Source: Mariniradius saccharolyticus AK6
GTDB taxonomy: Bacteria; Bacteroidota; Bacteroidia; Cytophagales; Cyclobacteriaceae
Assembly (NCBI RefSeq): GCF_000330725.2
Contig: NZ_AMZY02000007.1
Location: forward strand, 267,621-331,620
Direction of reading: 5' to 3'
Length of the DNA: 64,000 bases
Position numbers and translations under genes: made by a program. Positions 53,764 through 62,257 of this stretch are shown here, piece by piece (within the stretch, counting starts at the first letter, position 1; the number at the start of each line of letters is the position of its first letter). The notes beneath the pieces were generated by a model, which saw nothing but the letters and a program-made list of their open reading frames with translations, was not told the DNA's origin and searched no databases.

Positions 53764-54939
53764 CTAATTCTTTTCGACCTTTAGCCCCACCCGAAACAAG
53801 CGGAAATAATCCTGCTCCTGGTCTTCTTTGCGTTTTTCCATCATCCAAAGCTGACCATCCCTCAGCAGCATACTACTTGGATCTAGGCCATCAGGTACAA
53901 AGTCATTCAGCACATTGCCCAATGAGTCGACCACCGCAATTCTCGAAAGGTATTTCCTCCGCATACTTGCCTGAAAGTATTCGGTTTCTTCCTGTGTTTT
54001 GTTTTCGAAGTTTGTTGCAATATCCTTTTCGTCGTAGCCGGGAAAATATCCTATCAACAACATGTTCCCCATTTTTTTGATGTTTTCAATCTTCCCGGAT
54101 ATAAAGCACATTCCCAATACCCTGATGTCGCTCGGATCCTCCGAGCCTTTGTATCCACTGTAGTTGGGTAAATCCAGCGGAATGCGATCCACCAAGGCAA
54201 AAGGATAGGAAGTCTCGTAGACGTAGATCACAGGCTCTACTCCAAACGCGGCATAGATTCTTCCTTGATCAACAGTGAATACAGGGAACCAACAGGGGAA
54301 GAAAAAATGGTTTCCGTTCAGGAATCTACTTTCCTCAGGAAATCCAATGATGGGCTCACGGGTACCTTGCTGTGGGTCAAGCAAGGTGAATAGCCTGAAG
54401 GCGTGATACTCCTTCAAGTCTTGCGGAGGCGGTCCCTGATGAATAAACAGATATTGCTGCCCCAGATTTTCCATACCATATCCCATTCCTCGTCTGCTTT
54501 GGCTGGGGACATGAAAGTCATTGTATTTGACCAGTGATTCAAGCGTTCCTTCCATGTCGAAGGTGAGGAATCCGCGGTATCCATACACCAAAAATCGATT
54601 GGGATCGGTCAGTTTCAGGGTTCCCATAAGGCCTCCGTAGGAATCGGGTTTGTCCCCAAACTTTGAAAATGATTGGAGGATATTTCCGTCGAAGTCCGCA
54701 ATGTGGATATCTTCCGAGAACTCCCGGTGATCCATAAAGATAATCCTCCGATTGACCGGATCGAGGTCGTGGACCGTAGGGTTTCCCAAATAGTCGATGC
54801 GGATGCTATCGAGTTTCTCGAGTACGGTTGTCTCTTTGGAACTAGCACCACCTACAATCAAGTCTTTTTGCTCCCCCGATCGGCAGGCGGTGACGACGAG
54901 CAAAAAGAAGGCAAATACCTGCGACGGATTGGTATACAT
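53764..54939 (-). CDS. Beta-propeller-like lipoprotein (DUF4221-like)
   Basis: 391 residues from the ATG at 54939, giving the lipobox AFFLLVVTAC; an earlier ATG at 54996 would hide it. Propeller-like repeats: HDLDPVNRRIIFMDHREFSEDIHIADFDGN, RFLVYGYRGFLTFDMEG, IYVYETSYPFALVDRIPLDL, IAVVDSLGNVLNDFVPDGL. I place it near the Bacteroidota DUF4221/6-bladed propeller group without certainty. It follows the peptide gene at 55027 just as the propeller at 52164 follows the one at 53305, so it is the second unit of the tandem cassette. Confidence 0.72.
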   Translation of the reverse strand: MYTNPSQVFAFFLLVVTACRSGEQKDLIVGGASSKETTVLEKLDSIRIDYLGNPTVHDLDPVNRRIIFMDHREFSEDIHIADFDGNILQSFSKFGDKPDSYGGLMGTLKLTDPNRFLVYGYRGFLTFDMEGTLESLVKYNDFHVPSQSRRGMGYGMENLGQQYLFIHQGPPPQDLKEYHAFRLFTLLDPQQGTREPIIGFPEESRFLNGNHFFFPCWFPVFTVDQGRIYAAFGVEPVIYVYETSYPFALVDRIPLDLPNYSGYKGSEDPSDIRVLGMCFISGKIENIKKMGNMLLIGYFPGYDEKDIATNFENKTQEETEYFQASMRRKYLSRIAVVDSLGNVLNDFVPDGLDPSSMLLRDGQLWMMEKRKEDQEQDYFRLFRVGLKVEKN

Positions 54940-55026
54940 GGTTATTTCGTAGGTTAATGGATTTCTTCGCTTGTTTAATTTGAATGATGGGACCAAAAAG
55001 GGGGCCTTCCCCCCTTTTAACGAGCT

Positions 55027-55284
55027 TCAACAGTAGCCTGCTGAGCCACCCCTACTTTGACAGCTTTCACAACACCAATTTCCACCTGGATACAATCTGT
55101 TTAACATTTGTGCCGAACCACTTGAAATATTACATACAGGGTAGCCGTCACGATCTCTCCACCCGCAGGTGCCAGGGCCGATTAGGATTCCACCCCCATA
55201 CCCTCCCGTAATCTTCTTCATCTGACTTCTTTCCAATACCTCATCGGAACTGAGTCTGAGCATTTCCAAACTGATCTTTTTCAT
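55027..55284 (-). CDS. Double-glycine leader peptide with six-cysteine core (copy C)
   Basis: 85 residues. Leader MKKISLEMLRLSSDEVLERS-QMKKITGG, then a 57-residue core starting YGGGILIGPGTCGWRDRDG and ending in SRGGSAGYC. The core has six Cys (TC, VC, CC, SC, and a C-terminal YC) and 14 Gly. The even number of Cys and the VKOR/thioredoxin membrane protein encoded immediately upstream (108 bp) point to a disulfide-stabilised secreted peptide. No radical-SAM, LanM or YcaO enzyme is near, so other modification is not indicated. Confidence 0.85.
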   Translation of the reverse strand: MKKISLEMLRLSSDEVLERSQMKKITGGYGGGILIGPGTCGWRDRDGYPVCNISSGSAQMLNRLYPGGNWCCESCQSRGGSAGYC

Positions 55285-55385
55285 TGTTTTTTTGGATTTT
55301 GATTTGATGGAATGTCCCGGTCATTTGGACCACCCGGGAAATGTGGCCATTCGTCGCGAAGAATATTTTTAACCTGCTGGATCGT
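55285..55385 (-). promoter_or_regulatory. Conserved 5' region of the leader-peptide cassettes (copy C)
   Basis: About 90 bp directly before the leader ATG is shared with the same position in cassettes B (53530-53620) and A (51934-52020), including GGTCATTTGGACCACCCGG and ATGTGGCCATTCGTCGCGAA on the plus strand. GGTC-ATTTG-GACC can form a small hairpin. In copies A and B it continues into the C39 remnant; here it is cut by the end of the VKOR gene. Could be retained coding debris or a functional leader RNA. Confidence 0.5.
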
Positions 55386-55391
55386 GTTTTT

Positions 55392-56957
55392 CTATACCAG
55401 CAGGTATTTAAGGTCATCTACAGTATAGGCTTTGGGTAGTTCGTACCCGTTGACAAAGAGGGTAGGAGTATAGCTGATGTTCTCCAGTTCACACCAAGAC
55501 CGCATGGATTGGATTTTTTGTTCCTGCTGCTTCAGTTCCCCATTCAGGGGGTACCTTGCAGCAAAGGCTGCATAGTCCTTTTGTTCCTGTCCATACCAGG
55601 TATCCAGTGCCTGCCTGGTCTGCGTCATATCTCCCTGTGCTGCCAGCGCCATCAGGTGTCTGACCGTATCCAGCCTTGTTTCCTCATTCCCACCGGAAAG
55701 GAATATGATCTGTAGGTCGATTTTCCCGGTGTCAAAAAGCTGTTCCAAGATAGGATGCGTCTTGGCACATGGCCCGCAATATGGGTTGCAGACTTTAAGG
55801 ATGTGGTATTGTGCTTGTTTTCCCTGAAGGAAGATACCCAGTCCTTCGGGACTGTTCTTTATGGTGCGGGAACCGGAAAGCAGACTGTCGAATATTTCCT
55901 GATTCGACAAGATGCGGGCGAGTTTACTTTTGGCTTTAGGCAGTTCCTGTGCGGTCAACAGGTAGGGCTTCAGACCCAGCCAGGCCAAGATGCTGCCCAG
56001 GAAAATCAACCCGAATAGACTGATTTCCGATAGTGCGGGAAGATCGGTCAGCGGAAAAAATATACGAAATACAATGAGTTCCAGCGTGAGTACAAGCAGC
56101 ACAAGAAGGCAAAGCTTGCACCAGCTTTTGAGTCTGATGCCTTGGAAATAGAGCGATGTCGGCACAATCAAAAGTGTGCAAAAGGCAAGGTAATGCAGCA
56201 AGTGCATACCAGAAGAAGTCGACAAAAAGGTTAGGATCAATCCAGCCAGAAAATAGGCGAATGACAGATTGGCCAGACTGAGGACTCCCCCCAGTGAAAA
56301 GGCATTGGTTACTGTATCACAATCAAGGTTCTTGCCACCACCACAAAACTCTTTGATCGCAGTATTCCCTTTGTTCACTTCCGCCCAAAGCAAAACTGCC
56401 GAAACAGTCAATCCCATCAGCTTCAAAATTGCAATAAGCAATGCTCCAAGGCGCAAGGGCGAAGACCAATCGTACCTGAAAGCAGCATCCAACACCAAAG
56501 CGGTTGCAAGCAGGACTAGCAAAATGCCAAGAATTAGGAAGATGTTTTTTTCGGTCTTTCGCGCTTTGTATCCTGGCTCGGCAGACTCGGGACTACTTTC
56601 AAGCAGCAAGGTGATTCCTGTCCACTTGGCAAAAAAATCTTTCTTGGGCGTATGCTGTATCCTTCCGTTCAGGTCAGAATGCGTCATCCTATCGTCCGCG
56701 ACAGCTTCCAAGGCACCGAAGTAGGGTACCCCGTTTTCAGTCAATTGGACGATGCAGGGCAGGGGAATTTGGGACAATCTGTCTTCACCGATACGCACCG
56801 CCACGGTCTCGACCCTGTATTTGGCCAGCGTATCAGCAATCGCCAATAGGCTCTCAGGTTCGGGATGACTGCCGATCTCATTCTTAAGGAAGCCCTTTGA
56901 ATGGGGTATCCCTAGTAGCTTTAGTATCCGCTTAGTGCTTGAAAATGAGTCAGTCAT
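55392..56957 (-). CDS. C39-like / vitamin K epoxide reductase / thioredoxin membrane fusion
   Basis: 521 residues from the ATG at 56957; a TTG lies four codons earlier. Residues ~1-125 resemble a C39 peptidase domain without the catalytic Cys (STKRILKLLGIPHSKGFL, VPYFGALEAV). Residues ~140-350 are a VKOR domain with about six helices, the Cys pair in EFCGGGKNLDCDTVTNAF and the CxxC of SWCKLCLL. Residues ~380-521 are a thioredoxin fold with CNPYCGPCAKTHPILEQL. VKOR-thioredoxin fusions make disulfides in exported proteins with quinone as acceptor. The gene heads the peptide cassette array, so the Cys-rich peptides are its likely substrates. Confidence 0.9.
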   Translation of the reverse strand: MTDSFSSTKRILKLLGIPHSKGFLKNEIGSHPEPESLLAIADTLAKYRVETVAVRIGEDRLSQIPLPCIVQLTENGVPYFGALEAVADDRMTHSDLNGRIQHTPKKDFFAKWTGITLLLESSPESAEPGYKARKTEKNIFLILGILLVLLATALVLDAAFRYDWSSPLRLGALLIAILKLMGLTVSAVLLWAEVNKGNTAIKEFCGGGKNLDCDTVTNAFSLGGVLSLANLSFAYFLAGLILTFLSTSSGMHLLHYLAFCTLLIVPTSLYFQGIRLKSWCKLCLLVLLVLTLELIVFRIFFPLTDLPALSEISLFGLIFLGSILAWLGLKPYLLTAQELPKAKSKLARILSNQEIFDSLLSGSRTIKNSPEGLGIFLQGKQAQYHILKVCNPYCGPCAKTHPILEQLFDTGKIDLQIIFLSGGNEETRLDTVRHLMALAAQGDMTQTRQALDTWYGQEQKDYAAFAARYPLNGELKQQEQKIQSMRSWCELENISYTPTLFVNGYELPKAYTVDDLKYLLV

Positions 56958-56969
56958 ACCAAAATTCAA

Positions 56970-57400
56970 TGAGTCAACCGAAAAAAGAATCGAACTATGA
57001 AGAAAACATCCTCTGTGAATCTATGAACTTAAGCGATTCCGTCCAAATCTGGCACCTGCATCCATTTATGATAAAACTAAAAATATAACTTTTCTAAGAC
57101 CGAAAAACCAAACAATCTTCTAAGTCCTTCTCATACACCCCCCCTTTAAACTATTATGTAAGTAGAATATAGCTTTCGCAGAATTAAAAACTTTTTTCTC
57201 GCTATCGGGAAAATTTTTGCAGTACAATTGAAGATATAGGTGATTGTTGCTTTCCAAAAATACTCCCATCCCAAACCCATGCGACAGGATGCTGGAAAAC
57301 TGACAATTATTGATCTTGGTTAGAAATGAATTTGAGTTAATTGCGCCCCAGTTCATCCAAAAAAAGCAGAAATATCCCCAAATTGACGTATTTTCATCCC
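56970..57400. other. Gene-free divergent intergenic region
   Basis: 431 bp between the minus-strand VKOR gene and plus-strand lutA. It is AT-rich and must carry both promoters. TATTTTCA at 57389-57396 resembles a -7 box but is only 4 bp from the lutA ATG. A 95-codon minus-strand frame overlapping the lutA start has no family features. No repeat or RNA gene was seen. Confidence 0.5.
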
Positions 57401-58156
57401 ATGCCAAATCCTCCCCATATAGCCCTGTTTATCCCCTGCTATGTCGATCAGTTTTATCCCCAGGTGGGGATCGCAAGCCTGGAACTACTGGAAAAGCTGG
57501 GCTGTCAGGTCAGCTATCCCATGGCGCAGACTTGTTGCGGACAGCCCATGGCCAATGCGGGTTATGAACGGGATACGGTGGAAACTGGTAGGCATTTTCT
57601 CCGAACTTTCGCTGGATATGACTATATCGTGGCACCTTCAGGAAGTTGCGTGCTGCATGTGAAAGAGCACATGCCGCGCATCCCCGGCATGGAGTCGGAG
57701 CAAGAACAAATGCACGGGAGAGTTTTTGAATTGACTGAATTCCTGACGGACATCTTGAAAATCCAGCAGCCTGAGGGGGAATATCCCCATCGGGTAGGCT
57801 TCCACGCCTCCTGCCATGGATTGCGCGGGCTTCGACTGGGCACGAGTTCGGAGCGCCATGATGCTCCCTTCAACAAGGCCAAATATCTGCTCCAAAACAT
57901 CAGGGGACTCGAATGGGTTGAATTGGGCAGAAAGGACGAATGCTGCGGATTTGGTGGGACCTTTGCCGTCACGGAAGAGGCACTCTCCATCCAAATGGGT
58001 CAAGACCGGTTGGCGGACCATATTAATCAGGGCGTAGAGATCATTACCGGAGGCGATATGTCCTGCCTGATGCACCTGGAAGGAATTGCCCGCCGCAGCC
58101 AACAGCCAGTCCAGTTCAAACACATTGCCCAAATCCTCAACGAAGCCATCCGATGA
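57401..58156 (+). CDS. lutA: L-lactate utilisation protein LutA (CCG-domain Fe-S oxidoreductase)
   Basis: 251 residues from the ATG at 57401; the longer frame begins with TTG. It has the two cysteine-rich CCG domains of the family: CYVDQFYPQVG...TCCGQPMANAGY (~10-50) and FHASCHGLRGL...DECCGFGGTFAV (~145-200). LutA, LutB and LutC together oxidise L-lactate to pyruvate. Its stop overlaps the lutB start (ATGA), so the operon is tightly coupled. Confidence 0.94.
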   Translation: MPNPPHIALFIPCYVDQFYPQVGIASLELLEKLGCQVSYPMAQTCCGQPMANAGYERDTVETGRHFLRTFAGYDYIVAPSGSCVLHVKEHMPRIPGMESEQEQMHGRVFELTEFLTDILKIQQPEGEYPHRVGFHASCHGLRGLRLGTSSERHDAPFNKAKYLLQNIRGLEWVELGRKDECCGFGGTFAVTEEALSIQMGQDRLADHINQGVEIITGGDMSCLMHLEGIARRSQQPVQFKHIAQILNEAIR

Positions 58157-59511
58157 GCCATCCCATCAAAGCCCAGGAATTTTTGAGCGATCCTGCCAAA
58201 GCCAAATGGCATGATGAGACCTTGTGGTTTGTGCGGGACAAGCGGGATGCCATCACCAAGACCATCCCCGAGTGGGAGCAATTGCGGGACTTGGCTTCCC
58301 AAATCAAGGACAATGTCTTGGCCAATCTGGATAGCTACCTGGTAGAATTTGAGCAAAAAGCCAAGGCAAACAATATCCACGTTCATTGGGCTGTCGATTC
58401 CGAAGAACACAACCAAATCGTCCTCGGCATTCTTCGGCAGCATGACTGCAAGGCCATTGTCAAAAGCAAATCCATCCTCACAGAGGAATGCCACTTGAAT
58501 CCCTTTTTGGAAAAAAACGGGGTCGAGGTAGTCGATACTGATTTGGGCGAGCGCATCGTGCAGTTCCTCAATCAGCCACCCAGCCATATCGTCTTGCCCG
58601 CGATCCATTTGAAAAAACGGGACATTTCTGAAATTTTCCACGAAAAACTCCAAACTGAAAAAGGAAACGAAGATCCAACCTACCTGACCCAGGCAGCGAG
58701 GGTTCACCTGCGCGAGAAATTTCTCTCTGCAAAAGTCGCCATTACCGGCGTCAACTTTGGCATTGCTGAGACGGGTGAGTTTGTCGTGTGTACCAATGAA
58801 GGAAATGCCGATATGGGTGTGCACCTGGCAGATGTGCACATTGCCTGTATGGGTATCGAAAAGATCATCCCGCGCCGTAAGAATTTGGGAGTTTTCCTCC
58901 GTATCCTTGCCCGCTCGGCTACGGGTCAGCCCGTGACCAATTACAATTCACATTTCCGCTCTCCCGCACCCGGTAAGGAGATACACATTATCCTTGTGGA
59001 CAACGGCCGTACGGACCAGCTTGCCCGCGAAAAATTCAAAAACTCATTGAAATGCATCCGCTGCGGGGCCTGCATGAATACCTGTCCGATCTATCGACGC
59101 AGTGGGGGCTTTAGTTATGGTAGCGTAGTGCCGGGGCCGATTGGCTCGATCCTTTCACCCGGGCTCGATCTGAAAAAATACAGCTCCCTACCCTTCGCAT
59201 CGACGCTGTGTGGCTCCTGTTCGGATGTGTGTCCCGTGAAAATCAACATCCACGAGCAACTCTACGAATGGAGGCAGGAAATCACCAAAGCGCAAGGTTC
59301 AAATGCAAAGAGCATTTCCATGAAAATTGCCAATGGCATTTTTTCCACGCCTTTTGCCTACAAAATCAGCGGTGAAATGCTGCGCGGCGCATTGAAAATC
59401 CTGCCGGAAGCCATCACCTATTCCGGCTTGAATACATGGGGAAAGCAGCGGGATTTGCCCGAAGTGCCGAAAGAGAGTTTTAAGGATTGGTACAAGAAAA
59501 ACAGAAAATGA
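58153..59511 (+). CDS. lutB: Lactate utilisation Fe-S protein LutB
   Basis: 452 residues. Two ferredoxin-type 4Fe-4S motifs lie near the end (CIRCGACMNTCPIY ~301 and CGSCSDVCPVKINIHEQLYEW ~355), preceded by the LUD domain (AKVAITGVNFGIAETGEFVVCTNEGNA, ~195-220). This is the standard LutB/YkgF arrangement at standard length. Overlaps lutA and lutC by 4 bp each. In this genome it is well placed to oxidise the L-lactate released by rhamnose breakdown. Confidence 0.95.
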   Translation: MSHPIKAQEFLSDPAKAKWHDETLWFVRDKRDAITKTIPEWEQLRDLASQIKDNVLANLDSYLVEFEQKAKANNIHVHWAVDSEEHNQIVLGILRQHDCKAIVKSKSILTEECHLNPFLEKNGVEVVDTDLGERIVQFLNQPPSHIVLPAIHLKKRDISEIFHEKLQTEKGNEDPTYLTQAARVHLREKFLSAKVAITGVNFGIAETGEFVVCTNEGNADMGVHLADVHIACMGIEKIIPRRKNLGVFLRILARSATGQPVTNYNSHFRSPAPGKEIHIILVDNGRTDQLAREKFKNSLKCIRCGACMNTCPIYRRSGGFSYGSVVPGPIGSILSPGLDLKKYSSLPFASTLCGSCSDVCPVKINIHEQLYEWRQEITKAQGSNAKSISMKIANGIFSTPFAYKISGEMLRGALKILPEAITYSGLNTWGKQRDLPEVPKESFKDWYKKNRK

Positions 59512-60068
59512 GCAGTCGGGAGCAGATATTAGGGAAAATAAAGCGCGTTGCAAAGGCGGATAGCCCGCTTCCGGATATTCCAGATTTCGAATTTTCCGGG
59601 GAAATCAAAGAGCGTTTCGTGAAGTCCATTCAAGGTAACAAAGGAGAGGTCATCGATGTGGCGGGTTTGGAAGTCTTTTTGAAATCCAATGGCTTTTCCA
59701 AAATCATCAGCTTGGCCAAGGGACTTGAGCAGCTCTCTACGAGGACTTTGCCGGAAAATCCCCACGAATTGGCGGACTTGGAGGTAGCGATCATCCAAGG
59801 TCAATTTGGCGTTGCCGAAAACGGATCCATTTGGCTGACAGATGCAGATTTGGGCTTGCGTGCATTGCCGTTTATCACCGAGCATCTTGTGATCGTGCTG
59901 TCTGAGGCCTCCTTGGTTTCAAATATGCACGAGGCCTACAAGAGGATTGGAGAGCAGCATTCAGGATTCGGACTTTTCATCGCCGGCCCATCCAAGACGG
60001 CCGATATCGAGCAGTCGCTAGTGATCGGCGCGCATGGGGCGAAGAGTTTGCGGGTGGTGTTGGATTAG
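59508..60068 (+). CDS. lutC: Lactate utilisation protein LutC
   Basis: 186 residues from the ATG at 59508, which overlaps the lutB stop. The LUD-domain signature is clear: LEVAIIQGQFGVAENGSIWLTDADLGLRALPFI (~95-125) and GFGLFIAGPSKTADIEQSLVIGAHGAKSLRVVL (~150-184). Last gene of the operon; no strong terminator hairpin is evident in the 170 bp after it. Confidence 0.94.
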   Translation: MSSREQILGKIKRVAKADSPLPDIPDFEFSGEIKERFVKSIQGNKGEVIDVAGLEVFLKSNGFSKIISLAKGLEQLSTRTLPENPHELADLEVAIIQGQFGVAENGSIWLTDADLGLRALPFITEHLVIVLSEASLVSNMHEAYKRIGEQHSGFGLFIAGPSKTADIEQSLVIGAHGAKSLRVVLD

Positions 60069-60239
60069 ACAAAACAGTCAATATGCAATAATCAAGAGAA
60101 TCTGTTTAACCAATCGTTCAATCCAATGTCTGAATCCGTAAGACTTGGACTTTTTCCACATGATCGATAATTGAATGTTTAACCAAACCCCAAAAATCCC
60201 GATTTTCCCTCAACTTGGTTTCGATTAACGATCAATGTC

Positions 60240-60446
60240 ATGAGAGAAGTCACCGTTAAGATACCCGAGGAAAGATTCGAGCTTTTCATTTAGCTCTTCG
60301 AGCAATTGGGAATTGAAACGAATCTCGAATTCGAGATTCCAGAGGAATACAAAGCAATCGTGATAGAACGTGTCAAGGAAGCAGACCTTCATCCCGAGGA
60401 CCTTCTTGATTGGGATGAAGTTAAAGATGACTTTGATTTCAAATGA
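60240..60446 (+). pseudogene. Antitoxin gene with an in-frame TAG stop
   Basis: The frame starts MREVTVKIPEERFELFI, hits TAG at 60291-60293, and continues in the same frame as LFEQLGIETNLEFEIPEEYK through VIERVKEADLHPEDLLDWDE to DDFDFK and TGA. A single A-to-T or similar change (for example AAG to TAG) would explain it. The complete ~68-residue product would be a typical antitoxin of a RelE/ParE pair, and the toxin ATG overlaps its stop (ATGA). Confidence 0.8.
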
Positions 60447-60627
60447 ATGAATTCAAGGTAAAGATCAATTCCGCCGCCAAAATCGATATTCAGGACGGCA
60501 TCAAATGGTATAATTCCAAATTGCCGGGATTGGGAATAAGCTTTCATCAGGAAGTCAAAAAAACCATCGATTCGATTCGGTTGACAAAAACGGCGGGAAT
60601 AGCGAGACAGCTAAAACGACAACGATT
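60443..60627 (+). pseudogene. Truncated RelE/ParE-type toxin
   Basis: The frame begins NEFKVKINSAAKIDIQDGIKWYN and SKLPGLGISFHQEVKKTIDSI, the first half of the RelE/ParE fold. It then loses similarity (KTAGIARQLKRQ) and reads antisense into the 3' end of the sugar-porter gene. The second half with the catalytic/binding strands is missing, so the toxin is dead, consistent with the broken antitoxin in front of it. Confidence 0.8.
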
Positions 60628-62037
60628 CTACTTTTTCCTCGCAAAATCAAGCTCTATCTGCTCCAAACTCTTCCCCTTGGTTTCCGGCAGGACAAATAAA
60701 ATCACAAAGAATCCAAATGCGCAAATAGCTCCATAAAGCCAGAAATTATTGGCCCAACCGAGGTTTTCCTTGATTACAGGAAAAAAATATGTCAGGGTAA
60801 AATTTCCCACCCAATGTGCCAAGGCAGCGATGGACATGGCCGCGCCCCGGATCTTGATCGGAAAAATCTCCGACAAAACCACCCACAGCAAGGGTGCCAA
60901 GGTGAATGAATACACGCCTACATTGACGAGAACGAGAACAACTAAGCTCGCACCGTCCTGCTCGGCAAAAAAAGAATAGCCGATCAACAGGTATAGAATA
61001 GCCATGGACGATGTGCCGATCAACAGAAGAACCTTTCTCCCAAATCTATCAACCGTATAAATCGTGATAAAAACTGAAAGCACCATCACCCCCCCAATAA
61101 CCACTATATTGAGCATCATCTGCTTCAGATTGAAACCCGCGGCTTGGAAAATATCGGCAGCGTAGTAGATAATGACATTCACGCCGCTCCATTGCTGCAG
61201 AAATGACAGAAAAATACCAATCGCGACAACCTTCAATATCGGCGCCTTTAACCATACTCCAATCCCCGAATTGTTTGGATCTTCTAGGGTCAGATTTTGC
61301 TGAATTTCCGCCAGGGCAGATTCGGTATATTGCGGACCTCCGATTTTTCCCAAGATTTTTTTTGCTTCATCCATTCTATCGGCCTTGACTAACCAACGTG
61401 GACTTTCCGGTACCCAAAACATGGATAGGAAGAACACAAACGCCGGAATAGCCTCAACCCCGAACATCCATCTCCAACCAAAGGTACCTGACCAACTTGC
61501 TGCGATCATTTGAAAGCCAGCATCCTCCGGCAATTCAATGTCGAGCAAAGAAATCCTCCAATTGATGAGCTGGGCTAACAGAACACCAATCATGATCAAA
61601 AGTTGATTGATCGTCACCAAAGTTCCCCGCTTGTGCGCAGGGGAAATTTCGGCTATGTAAAGTGGTGAAAGGTTCAGTGCGATGCCCATTGCGATGCCAC
61701 CGACGATCCTGTAAAAATTAAACCACCAAAATGTTGGAGCCAAAGCAGTTCCAATGGCGGAAATCGAAAACAGAAGCCCAGCAATGATCAAAAGTTTTTT
61801 CCTTCCAAACTGATCACTTAAGAAGATACAAGCAATAGCGCCTACCATGCATCCGACCAAGGCGGAACTTGTGCCCCACCCTTGTTCGCTCGGTGATGTC
61901 AGATTAAAAAACGGCTCATAAAAAGGCTTCGCCCCACCAACAACCACCCAATCGTATCCAAAGAGAAATCCACCCAAAGCGGCCGTCAGGCTAATCATCC
62001 AAATGTATTTTTTGTCAAATTGAATCATTTGTTCCAT
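60628..62037 (-). CDS. MFS sugar porter (sugar:H+ symporter)
   Basis: 469 residues with 12 predicted membrane helices and the sugar-porter signatures: GFLFGYDWVVVGGA (helix 1), DQFGRKKLL (loop 2-3), the R-x-x-G-G/A-type RIVGGIAMGIAL with PLYIAEISPAHKRGTLVTINQ (~125-150), PESPRWLVK (~212), FLQQWSGVNVIIYYA (~275) and the C-terminal PETKGKSLEQIE. A start at 62028 (second Met) is possible. Given the rhamnose and lactate loci close by, L-rhamnose or another deoxy/hexose sugar is a fair guess. Confidence 0.92.
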   Translation of the reverse strand: MEQMIQFDKKYIWMISLTAALGGFLFGYDWVVVGGAKPFYEPFFNLTSPSEQGWGTSSALVGCMVGAIACIFLSDQFGRKKLLIIAGLLFSISAIGTALAPTFWWFNFYRIVGGIAMGIALNLSPLYIAEISPAHKRGTLVTINQLLIMIGVLLAQLINWRISLLDIELPEDAGFQMIAASWSGTFGWRWMFGVEAIPAFVFFLSMFWVPESPRWLVKADRMDEAKKILGKIGGPQYTESALAEIQQNLTLEDPNNSGIGVWLKAPILKVVAIGIFLSFLQQWSGVNVIIYYAADIFQAAGFNLKQMMLNIVVIGGVMVLSVFITIYTVDRFGRKVLLLIGTSSMAILYLLIGYSFFAEQDGASLVVLVLVNVGVYSFTLAPLLWVVLSEIFPIKIRGAAMSIAALAHWVGNFTLTYFFPVIKENLGWANNFWLYGAICAFGFFVILFVLPETKGKSLEQIELDFARKK

Positions 62038-62233
62038 ATAATGGGAAAATTGAAAAGAACGGAATCATAAACGACTGCCTGTTTCGGAAGAAACAAGCGA
62101 TGTAGCAATCCAATGAACAGGCTGTGTTACCATTTTCAATATACCAAAAAACAATTTCCAAATCATTTCGAAATCTGTGTTGTATCCATCAATTTCTGGA
62201 ATCGCTCAACAACTCAACTTTCCCTTTTCTTCC

Positions 62234-62241
62234 TATATTTG
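62234..62241 (+). promoter_or_regulatory. Bacteroidota -7 promoter box for pyrR-pyrB
   Basis: TATATTTG, an exact TAnnTTTG match, 16 bp before the pyrR ATG. The very short leader that results leaves no room for a PyrR-binding attenuator upstream of pyrR. Confidence 0.6.
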
Positions 62242-62257
62242 CAGCCAAAGCTTCGCC

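Noticed and set aside
57120..57407. 95-codon minus-strand frame in the VKOR-lutA gap
   Set aside because: Overlaps the lutA start, has no signal peptide, domain or nearby promoter box; not enough support for a gene.
62100..62257. Possible PyrR-binding attenuator before pyrR
   Set aside because: A perfect -7 box lies 16 bp before the start codon, leaving no leader for an anti-antiterminator.
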